Assembly (NCBI GenBank): GCA_052389755.1
Contig: JBQTHP010000241.1
Coordinates: 1-25,351 of the forward strand
DNA: 25,351 bases
Direction of reading: 5' to 3'
Source: JBQTHP01 sp052389755
Lineage (GTDB): Bacteria > Pseudomonadota > Gammaproteobacteria > Steroidobacterales > Steroidobacteraceae
Numbering within the stretch: the first letter of the stretch is position 1; each line of letters begins with the position of its first letter. The notes beneath the pieces are model-generated. The model was not told the origin of the DNA. It worked only from the letters and a program-made list of their open reading frames with translations, and ran no database searches. A program made the position numbers and the translations under genes. Shown here piece by piece: positions 15,321-21,687 of this stretch.

Positions 15321-17459
15321 TCAGATCGCGAAGCGCATCCGCCTGCGATCCGCGCGCTGCTGCAGGGCGCCGATGACGAACGCGCGCAGCCGGCTCACGA
15401 GCCGATCCCAGCGTGATGGGTTGTACAGGAGCTCCGCACTGTAGAACGACGGACAGAGCACCGCGGCGTGCGCGACTTCACCGCACACGCCGCAGCCGAC
15501 GCAGCTGGAATCCACGTGCGCCACCGGATCGGTGCGCAGTGGATCGGGATTGTCCTTGATCGTGAGCGAGGGACAGCCCGACAGCCGGATGCACGAGTGA
15601 TCGCCCGTGCACGTTTCCGGATCGACTCCGAAGCGCTCGCGAACGACGCGCTTGCCTTCGCGCACCGCTTTCTTCATCTGCGGAGCGACGCGACGCTGCC
15701 GGTTCAACTGACATTCGCCTTCTGCGACGATCACCTTGGGTCCGCGGTAGTCGGTAGTGAGCGCCTCGCGCAGCACCGCGAGCGTCTCGCGCATGTCGTA
15801 CGTGTGCACCCGCTTGACCCACGTCGCGCCGACGCCTTTCACCGCATCGACGATCGAATTGCCGCCCTGGCGATGAGGAGGTGCCGCACGCGACGACGGG
15901 ATGTCCTGGCCACCGGTCGCGGCCGAGTAACCGTTGTCGACGATCACGGTCACCACGTCGTGGCGGTTGAAGACGGCATTGCCGATGCCGCTCGTGAGTC
16001 CGTTGTGCCAGAAGCCGCCGTCGCCCATGACCGAGACGGCGCGCTTGCCCTCGACGCTGCTCAGCGCGGATGCGCCCGCCGGTCCAAGACCGTAGCCCAT
16101 GATGCTGTTGCCCATGTTGAAGGGCGGCAGCGTCGCGAAGGAATGACAGCCGATGTCCGCGCTGATGTGCATCGGGCCGATCTCGCGCTGCAGGATCTTC
16201 ATCGCGGAGAAGAACGGCCGTTCGGGGCAGCCCGTGCAGAGACCGGACGGACGCGCCGGTACGCGCGCCGCGAGCTGCCTCGCCGGCACCAGCGGAATCT
16301 CTTTCGCCGCGGCCGCCCGTGCCGGAGCCGTGATGCCGCATTCCTTCAGGAACGCCGCGAGACCCTTCCTGAGCACATCGGCGGTGTATTCGCCGGCCAT
16401 CGGCAGGCAGTCCTTGCCGAATAGCTTCGTATTGAGATCGTGCTTGCGCAGAATCTGGCTGGCAGCCTGCTCGATGAACTCGGGCTGCCCTTCCTCCACG
16501 ATGAGCACGGCACGCTTGCCCGCGCAAAAGCGGGCGAATTCTTCCGGAAGCAACGGGTAGGTGACGTTGAGGACGTACAGCGGCACGCGACTCGTGCCGA
16601 ACGAGTCCGCATGGCCCAGGAGCTCGAGTGCTCTCAGCACGCCGTTGTACAAGCCCCCCTGGAGCACAATGCCGATGTCGTCGAGCTCGCCTCCGATGCT
16701 GTCGTTGATTCGGGAGTCGGCGATGAATTTCAGCGCCGCTGGGAAGCGCGTGCGGACCTTCTCCTGCTCCTGCGCGTAAGTGGACGGCGGCAGGATGATG
16801 CGGGTGTAGTCGCGCGACGGAGCGGCCAGTGCATCCTTCGCGCTGAATGCGGGCCGACGGTTTTCCCTGGCGATGAATCGTCCGTACACGTGGCACGCAC
16901 GTACGCGCAGCATCAGCATCACCGGCGTATTGCTCGCCTCCGAAAGCTCGAACCCCTGCTCCACGGCGCGCACGATCGACGGCAGATTCGGGCGCGGATC
17001 GAGCAGCCACATCTGCGACTTCATGGCGAAGGCGTGCGTGCGCTCCTGCATGATGCTTGCGCCTTCGCCGTAGTCCTCGCCGAGAACGATGAGCGCTCCG
17101 CCCTTTACGCCGGCGGACGCGAGATTCGCGAGCGCGTCGGAGGCGACGTTGGTTCCTACCGTGGATTTCCAGGTCACCGCACCGCGCAACGGATAGTTGA
17201 TCGATGCGGCGAGCATCGCCGCTGCCGTCGCCTCCGAGGCGCTCGACTCGAAGTGCACGCCGAGCTCCTCGAGAATCGCGCCGGCATCCTGCAGCACGTC
17301 CATGAGGTGAGAGATGGGAGCGCCCTGATAGCCGCCGACGTAGGACACGCCCGACTGCAGCAGCGCCTTGGTCACGGCAAGGATGCCTTCGCCACGGAAC
17401 TCCTCCCCCGCGCCGAGCCGGAGCGTCTGCACCTCTTCTCTGAAGGAGCGTTCAGCCAT
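15321..17459 (-). CDS. iorA: Indolepyruvate-type 2-oxoacid:acceptor oxidoreductase, alpha subunit
   Basis: 712-residue ThDP- and Fe-S-containing subunit catalysing 2-oxoacid + CoA to acyl-CoA + CO2. Order of features: the N-terminal pyrimidine-binding domain (GNxGAP-like YVGGYQGAPISHLMDVL, about 40-56), the CTGCPERP motif with Cys408/Cys411, and the ThDP-binding GDGGFWHNG (479-487) through DNGYSAATGGQDIPSS (508-523). A C-terminal Fe-S region follows, with Cys617, 623 and 629 and then Cys653, 656, 659 and 669. The Cys spacing in this region differs from the plain C-x2-C-x2-C-x3-C-P ferredoxin pair. It sits between the cyclase (15-base gap) and iorB (10-base gap), so it is in the same transcript as the dioxygenase and cyclase genes. 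The electron acceptor (ferredoxin or flavoprotein) is not in the window. Confidence 0.93.
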   Translation of the reverse strand: MAERSFREEVQTLRLGAGEEFRGEGILAVTKALLQSGVSYVGGYQGAPISHLMDVLQDAGAILEELGVHFESSASEATAAAMLAASINYPLRGAVTWKSTVGTNVASDALANLASAGVKGGALIVLGEDYGEGASIMQERTHAFAMKSQMWLLDPRPNLPSIVRAVEQGFELSEASNTPVMLMLRVRACHVYGRFIARENRRPAFSAKDALAAPSRDYTRIILPPSTYAQEQEKVRTRFPAALKFIADSRINDSIGGELDDIGIVLQGGLYNGVLRALELLGHADSFGTSRVPLYVLNVTYPLLPEEFARFCAGKRAVLIVEEGQPEFIEQAASQILRKHDLNTKLFGKDCLPMAGEYTADVLRKGLAAFLKECGITAPARAAAAKEIPLVPARQLAARVPARPSGLCTGCPERPFFSAMKILQREIGPMHISADIGCHSFATLPPFNMGNSIMGYGLGPAGASALSSVEGKRAVSVMGDGGFWHNGLTSGIGNAVFNRHDVVTVIVDNGYSAATGGQDIPSSRAAPPHRQGGNSIVDAVKGVGATWVKRVHTYDMRETLAVLREALTTDYRGPKVIVAEGECQLNRQRRVAPQMKKAVREGKRVVRERFGVDPETCTGDHSCIRLSGCPSLTIKDNPDPLRTDPVAHVDSSCVGCGVCGEVAHAAVLCPSFYSAELLYNPSRWDRLVSRLRAFVIGALQQRADRRRMRFAI

Positions 17460-17474
17460 CGGGGTCTCGAGCCC

Positions 17475-18263
17475 CTACGCCGGCACCAGCGCGAGCACGC
17501 GCAACGGACTGCCCGAGCCGTTGACGATCTTCAGCGGCGGCGCGATGACCACGGCTCCCGTCGGCGGCAGCTGCTCCAGGTTCGTGAGACTTGCGAGACC
17601 GAATCTGTTTGAGCCGTGCATGATCGTGTGACACGGGAACATCGGTTCGAACGTTGCGGCCTGGCCCGCGTCCGTCCCGACCGTTTCGACGCCCACGCCG
17701 AGGATGTCGCGCTGCTTTGCGAGAAACGGCACGCACTGCGGGTGAAAGCCCGGCGTGTGGGGGCCGTCGTCCTTGATGTTGAGAAACTGTGCCGCATCGC
17801 GGCGCTTGGACCAATCGGTGCGAATCAGCACCCAGGCGCCGCTCGGGATCCTTCCGTAGCGCTTCTCCCACTCCTCCACGACTTCGGTGGTCACGAGGAA
17901 GTCGTTGTCCTGGCGCGCGCGCTCGGCGACGTCGATCACGCACGCCGGGCCGATGAACTTGCGCACCGGGATGCTGTGCGTTGCGTTCTCCGGATACTCC
18001 TTGCCCGTGACCCAGTGCACCGGCGCATCGAAGTGCGTGCCGGTGTGCTCTCCGCAGGCGAAATTGTTCCAGTACCAGGCCGGGCCGCGCTCGTCGTAGC
18101 GCGAGATCTCTTCCAGCGAGAAGGGTTTCGAGGGCGCGAAATTCGGCGGAAGCTTGATCGTCGGCGTCGCCGGTTCCAGCGGGACGGTGAGATCGACGAC
18201 GCGGATCGTGCCGCTCAGCAACTGTTCGACGAGGCTCGTGAGCGTCTCGGAGGATTTCTTCAT
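17475..18263 (-). CDS. Cyclase-family metal-dependent hydrolase (isatin hydrolase or kynurenine formamidase-like)
   Basis: 262 residues. The family metal motif reads GEHTGTHFDAPVHW at about residues 90-103 (HxGTHxDxPxH), binding Mn or Zn. RTDWSKR and HTPGFHPQCVPFLAKQ are also conserved in longer members. KynB-type formamidases are about 210 residues with HTGAHxDAPLH; the greater length, WNNFACGEHTGTHFDAP and AWVLIRTDWSKR here resemble isatin hydrolases, as I recall them. The activity would open an amide ring or formamide: isatin to isatinate, or N-formylkynurenine to kynurenine. ATG at 18263 has AGGGGC as ribosome site. It lies 30 bases after the dioxygenase gene and 15 before iorA. Which substrate it uses decides the meaning of the whole operon. 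Confidence 0.85.
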   Translation of the reverse strand: MKKSSETLTSLVEQLLSGTIRVVDLTVPLEPATPTIKLPPNFAPSKPFSLEEISRYDERGPAWYWNNFACGEHTGTHFDAPVHWVTGKEYPENATHSIPVRKFIGPACVIDVAERARQDNDFLVTTEVVEEWEKRYGRIPSGAWVLIRTDWSKRRDAAQFLNIKDDGPHTPGFHPQCVPFLAKQRDILGVGVETVGTDAGQAATFEPMFPCHTIMHGSNRFGLASLTNLEQLPPTGAVVIAPPLKIVNGSGSPLRVLALVPA

Positions 18264-18293
18264 GGATGCCCCTGCTCCCGTATTGTAGCCATC

Positions 18294-19031
18294 CTACTTG
18301 TTGCCGATGCTGTCGCGGACACGACCGTAGGTGCCGCCCCAGGCGTCGGTCATCTGCGAGCGGATCTCCCAGAGCTGCGGGAAGAATCGATGCTTCGCGC
18401 CGCTCTGCAGCAGATCGACCGAACGGCCCTTCAGGGACGCCGCGCTCATGCCGATCGAGCGGTGGATCAGGAAAATATGGTGCCAGCGAAACTTCTGGAA
18501 GAGCTCGTCGAGCTCCATCAGGCACTCGGCGATCATGTACGCATCGTCGTGCTCGTAGCGCGAGTCGTAGATCCCCTCGACCGAAAGCCCCCGCGCCGCG
18601 AGATACGTCGCTTCGTAGGTCCGCCAGATGGGCGGGAGCATCTGCACGATCACGCGAAACCCGGGCGACTCCTGCCCGCTGCCGTTGCCGAGCTGCAGAC
18701 GGATCGCCTGGTACTCCTTGGGCGACATGGTTTCGAGCAGCTCGAGCTGGCTCGTCATGAGCCGCAGCAGGCGATGGCAGCGGCCGAAGAGCGTGATCGC
18801 GCGGTTCGTCGCGCCCTTCGCGAGGTACTCGTCGATGTCGAGCAGCGTGTACCCGAGAAGCTTCATCCAGAGCTCCTCGACCTGGTGCACGATCTGGAAC
18901 TGCAGCTCGTCCTTGTTGCAGAAGGCGTCGAACGGCTTCTGGCAGGAAAGCAGCGCTTTCGTGTCCAGGTAGATCTCGTAGTCGAGATCGCCCCCGCCGG
19001 CCATTTGTGCATAGAAATGATTGCGGTCCAT
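18294..19031 (-). CDS. Tryptophan 2,3-dioxygenase-family heme protein lacking the GTGGS loop
   Basis: About 245 residues from ATG at 19031; ATG at 19064 (MFARDAANLK) is a possible earlier start, and the open frame to 19124 crosses the operator. TDO features: DELQFQIVHQVEELWMKL with distal His49; ESPGFR with Arg126 in place of the S-x-Q-F-R substrate-carboxylate Arg; FRWHHIFLIHRSIG with probable axial His185; and FPQLWEIRSQM. The GTGGSSG loop that follows the axial-His helix in true TDOs, and which holds the amino-acid part of tryptophan, reads MSAASLKGRS. The fold and heme are therefore expected, but the substrate may be an indole without the alanine side chain. First gene of the operon, divergent from the Lrp/AsnC gene. 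A plain kynA assignment is the alternative. Confidence 0.87.
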   Translation of the reverse strand: MDRNHFYAQMAGGGDLDYEIYLDTKALLSCQKPFDAFCNKDELQFQIVHQVEELWMKLLGYTLLDIDEYLAKGATNRAITLFGRCHRLLRLMTSQLELLETMSPKEYQAIRLQLGNGSGQESPGFRVIVQMLPPIWRTYEATYLAARGLSVEGIYDSRYEHDDAYMIAECLMELDELFQKFRWHHIFLIHRSIGMSAASLKGRSVDLLQSGAKHRFFPQLWEIRSQMTDAWGGTYGRVRDSIGNK

Positions 19032-19090
19032 GAGCTTCAGATTAGCCGCGTCGCGGGCAAACATTGTCCCGCCCGACCCGGGTCTGTTAG

Positions 19091-19104
19091 CGTTCTGCAG
19101 AACG
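19091..19104. promoter_or_regulatory. Operator-like perfect palindrome (dyad 1)
   Basis: Perfect 14-bp palindrome CGTTCTGCAGAACG in the divergent promoter region between the TDO-like gene and the Lrp/AsnC gene. It is repeated with two mismatches at 19122-19135, 31 bp away (about three helical turns), as expected for an Lrp/AsnC octamer or pair of dimers binding one DNA face. It lies 60 bases upstream of the TDO-like start codon. Confidence 0.7.
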
Positions 19105-19121
19105 ATGGTCTGAAATATCGC

Positions 19122-19135
19122 CATTCTGGAGAACG
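19122..19135. promoter_or_regulatory. Operator-like dyad 2 overlapping the regulator's ribosome site
   Basis: CATTCTGGAGAACG matches dyad 1 at 12 of 14 positions. It contains the GGAG Shine-Dalgarno site (19128-19131) of the Lrp/AsnC gene, so binding here would also block or dampen the regulator's own expression. Autoregulation is inferred. Confidence 0.6.
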
Positions 19136-19138
19136 CTG

Positions 19139-19591
19139 ATGGACAAGATCGACGCCGCGCTGCTGCGCAGACTGGAAGAGGATGCGCGCCAGTCGTACGC
19201 CGATCTCGGTCGCCGCGTAGGGCTGTCGAAGACGCCGTGCTGGCATCGGGTCCAGGAGCTCGAGTCGCAGGGGATCATTCGCGGCTATCGCGCCGATCTC
19301 GACCCGCAGAAGCTCGGCCTGCAGGTTCACGCGTTCGTGCAGGCGACCATCAACTCGACGAAGTACTCGGAGTTCGAGTCGGCGATCCAGCGCCACGCGT
19401 CGGTTCTGCAGTGTTTCACCACGGCCGGGCAAGGCGACTACCTGCTGCACGTGCTCGCACCGGACATTGCCGCGCTCGATGGGGTGCTCAGGGAAGAGAT
19501 CTCCCGGATGCCGGGCGTACAGCGCACGGTCACGACGGTGTGCATGAAGACGATCAAGCACGACGCGCCGATCACTGGCTGCCTCCGCTGA
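19139..19591 (+). CDS. Lrp/AsnC-family transcriptional regulator (KynR-like by position)
   Basis: 150 residues, typical length. The N-terminal helix-turn-helix MDKIDAALLRRLEEDARQSY...LGRRVGLSKTPCWHRVQELESQG is followed by IIRGYRADLDPQKLGL. The C-terminal RAM ligand-binding domain spans about 62-145 (VHAFVQATINS, then VLQCFTTAGQGDYLLHVLAPD). ATG at 19139 with GGAG seven bases upstream. It is divergent from the TDO-like/cyclase/iorAB operon and separated by about 108 bases containing two dyads. In Pseudomonas aeruginosa the Lrp/AsnC regulator KynR occupies the same position for kynurenine genes, with kynurenine as effector. Here the ligand may be tryptophan, kynurenine or another indole product. 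Confidence 0.94.
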   Translation: MDKIDAALLRRLEEDARQSYADLGRRVGLSKTPCWHRVQELESQGIIRGYRADLDPQKLGLQVHAFVQATINSTKYSEFESAIQRHASVLQCFTTAGQGDYLLHVLAPDIAALDGVLREEISRMPGVQRTVTTVCMKTIKHDAPITGCLR

Positions 19592-19700
19592 CAGAACCTT
19601 TTCTACCCCCCGCGGAACATACGGTCACTTCAGTCGCACCGACCCGGAATTCGCATGCCCGCGAGATGCGCGCGTAATCTTCGCGGTCCTATACTCGGGC

Positions 19701-20432
19701 GTGAGCAAAACGCGCGACATCGGCGTAGCGCTGCTGTGCGGCATGAGTCCGCTCGTGGGTTACGCCGCGAACGATTGGGGCGGCTCGCTCTCTGCGACGT
19801 CGGATTACGTGTTCCGCGGAGTGTCGCAGACCCGCGGCGCGCCGGCTCTTCAGGCGGACCTGCACTGGCACCGCGACGCCAGGTGGCTCGCGGGCGCGTG
19901 GGCCTCGACGGTGGACGTCAACCGGGGGCCCGGCCCGACTCTGGAAGTCAACGCGTATGCGGGGCACAACTGGCGCCTCGGCTCCGATTGGTCGGCAAAG
20001 CTCCTCGCCATTCACTACATCTATCCCAACGACAGACCGGTGCGGCGGTGGGACTACGACGAGCTCGTGGCAGCGCTCGCCTTTCGGGACAGTCTCATCG
20101 CGACCGTTGCCTGGTCACCCAACTCGTCAGGCTTCGCGAATGGACGCGCCGTCGAGGACCGCGAGGCAATTTCATACGAGCTCACGGCCAACCTGCCCTG
20201 GCGCGGCGCGTGGGTTGTCAACGCAGGACTCGGGTACTACGACCTGAACGAATTGTTCGGCAGCGGCTATGCCTTCTGGAACTGCGGCGTGACGTACGGC
20301 GCGGCACCGTGGCAAGTGACGCTGGCGCGCTTCGGCACGAGCGGGCAGGCAACAACTCTGTACGGCGACGAGCGAACGAAAGATCGCTGGTCGCTCGGTG
20401 TCCAGTGGCACTTCGGCGGTGCGGCGCGATGA
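19701..20432 (+). CDS. TorF-family putative outer-membrane porin
   Basis: 243 residues from GTG at 19701. The N-terminal hydrophobic stretch ending around GYAAND is a Sec signal with AxA-like cleavage. The mature protein opens with WGGSLSATSDYVFRGVSQTR, the hallmark of the TorF/Gcw_chp family, and has alternating aromatic beta-strand patterns ending in WSLGVQWHFGG, consistent with a small outer-membrane beta barrel. Function in the family is poorly defined. Its stop overlaps the ATG of the ECF sigma factor (ATGA), which is unusual for a porin and suggests it belongs to that regulon or signalling unit. The 109 bases upstream (19592-19700) hold no promoter I can identify with confidence. Confidence 0.82.
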   Translation: MSKTRDIGVALLCGMSPLVGYAANDWGGSLSATSDYVFRGVSQTRGAPALQADLHWHRDARWLAGAWASTVDVNRGPGPTLEVNAYAGHNWRLGSDWSAKLLAIHYIYPNDRPVRRWDYDELVAALAFRDSLIATVAWSPNSSGFANGRAVEDREAISYELTANLPWRGAWVVNAGLGYYDLNELFGSGYAFWNCGVTYGAAPWQVTLARFGTSGQATTLYGDERTKDRWSLGVQWHFGGAAR

Positions 20433-21007
20433 GGCTACGGGGACATGTCACTCCGGCCGCTCCGACGACGGACAACGATCGGGAGCAGGAGCTGCTGATG
20501 CGCATCGCGGCTCGCGACCGCGAAGCGTTCAAGCAGTTGTACTACCTCTATCATCGCAGGCTCGCGCGCTTCCTCACGCGACTGACCCGCCGACCCGAGA
20601 TCGCGGAAGAGATCATCAACGATACGCTGTGGGTCGTGTGGCAGAAGGCGCAGGAGTTTCGGGGCGGCTCGCTCGTCTCCACCTGGATCCTGGGCATCGC
20701 GTATCGACGCGGGTTGAAGACGCTTCACCGACAGCACGCCCTCGATGCTTCGATGCAGCCGCAGGATGACCGCGAGTCGGTCGCGATCGACGAGAATTCG
20801 CGCGCGCGGGAGCGCGAGGACTGGCTGGAGCAAGCGCTCGCGCAACTGCCCGTCGAGCAGCGCATGGTGCTCGAGCTTGCGTACTACCTTGGCTACTCGT
20901 GCGAAGAGATCGCCGAGATCACGAGCTGCCCGGTGAACACCGTGAAAACGCGGATGTATCACGCACGCCGGAAGATGAAAACCCTGCTTCGCCTTCTCGA
21001 ACGATGA
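20429..21007 (+). CDS. ECF (extracytoplasmic function) RNA polymerase sigma factor
   Basis: 192 residues from ATG at 20429, overlapping the porin stop; the reading frame is open upstream to 19655, but this is only a shadow of the porin. Region 2: AFKQLYYLYHRRLARFLTRL, then EEIINDTLWVVWQKAQEFRG and STWILGIAYRRGLKTL (about residues 32-100). Region 4: QALAQLPVEQRMVLELAYYLGYSCEEIAEI and PVNTVKTRMYHARRKMKTLL (about 138-188). No region 3 and no long C-terminal extension. It directs transcription of a stress or envelope regulon when released from the anti-sigma factor encoded next. Its stop overlaps the anti-sigma ATG, giving coupled, near-stoichiometric synthesis. Confidence 0.96.
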   Translation: MRLRGHVTPAAPTTDNDREQELLMRIAARDREAFKQLYYLYHRRLARFLTRLTRRPEIAEEIINDTLWVVWQKAQEFRGGSLVSTWILGIAYRRGLKTLHRQHALDASMQPQDDRESVAIDENSRAREREDWLEQALAQLPVEQRMVLELAYYLGYSCEEIAEITSCPVNTVKTRMYHARRKMKTLLRLLER

Positions 21008-21687
21008 GCCGCGAGACGCCCACCGCAGTGCCCGGAAGCGAGGACGCTCACCGCGAGTGCTCGGATCTCTTGCCGTGGCTCCTCGGCGACCGATTGGGTC
21101 ATGCGGATCGCGCCAGGATGGAGACACATTTGAAGGGTTGCCCGGCCTGCCGCGAGGAGCTCGCGGCGCAGCGGCAGTTGCGCGAACGCATGGCGGCTGA
21201 CGAGCGGGTGGCGTATTCGCCGGCCGCTTCGTTCGAGAAGCTGTGGTCGCGGATCGAGGAGCTCGAGCGAGAGGTGCCCCGCGGCCCATCCGTTCAAAAG
21301 AAGAGCCGCCCCGCGCCGTTGTCGCGATGGCTCGCTGCCGCTGTGATCGTCCAGGCCCTCGCGCTCGCGTGGCTGGCTATCAGCCTGGGAACACGCAGCC
21401 CGCCGCAAGAGTGGCAGTTTCGAACGGTTACGTCGTCCGTGCCGGCGTTGGGCGCTACACCCCGCTTCCGGATCGTCTTCGCAAGGGATGTCACTGTCGG
21501 TGAGATGCAGGGCGCGCTCGCGACCCATGGGCTGGTCATCGTCGAAGCGTCTGCTTCATCGGAGGTCTTCACCGTCGCGTATGCCGGCGGCGATGCGACG
21601 CCGGACGCCGGCCTGACGCTCGAACGGCTCCGTGCGGATCGCCGGGTCCGCTTCGCAGAATTAGCGGGAGGAGCGCCTCCCCAATGA
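21004..21687 (+). CDS. Membrane-bound zinc-finger anti-sigma factor with prodomain-like periplasmic region
   Basis: 227 residues from ATG at 21004 (ATGA overlap with the sigma gene). Cytoplasmic zinc-binding anti-sigma domain: Cys19 and HLKGCPAC with His42, Cys46 and Cys49. One transmembrane helix at about 109-128 (WLAAAVIVQALALAWLAISL). The periplasmic part 153-222 has a beta-alpha-beta-beta-alpha-beta pattern: RFRIVFA, EMQGALATHGLVIVEA, VFTVAYA, LERLRADRRVRFAEL. This resembles subtilisin I9/fervidolysin-type propeptides and the N-terminal part of the S8 protein encoded next (ALARAHNLREV, HCIVFEL, ILARLAREPDVLHAQPL). I infer that the S8 protein recognises this domain. Its stop overlaps the S8 start. 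Confidence 0.9.
   Translation: MSRETPTAVPGSEDAHRECSDLLPWLLGDRLGHADRARMETHLKGCPACREELAAQRQLRERMAADERVAYSPAASFEKLWSRIEELEREVPRGPSVQKKSRPAPLSRWLAAAVIVQALALAWLAISLGTRSPPQEWQFRTVTSSVPALGATPRFRIVFARDVTVGEMQGALATHGLVIVEASASSEVFTVAYAGGDATPDAGLTLERLRADRRVRFAELAGGAPPQ

Noticed and set aside
13763..19031. Plain kynurenine operon (kynA-kynB) reading
   Set aside because: Kept only as an alternative: the TDO loop is altered, the cyclase is long and isatin-hydrolase-like, and no kynureninase is present.
19690..19695. TATACT as a -10 box for the TorF-like gene
   Set aside because: Only five bases from the GTG start and without a matching -35 element; it would imply a leaderless transcript. No ECF-type promoter (GGAAC plus downstream box at usual spacing) could be fixed either.
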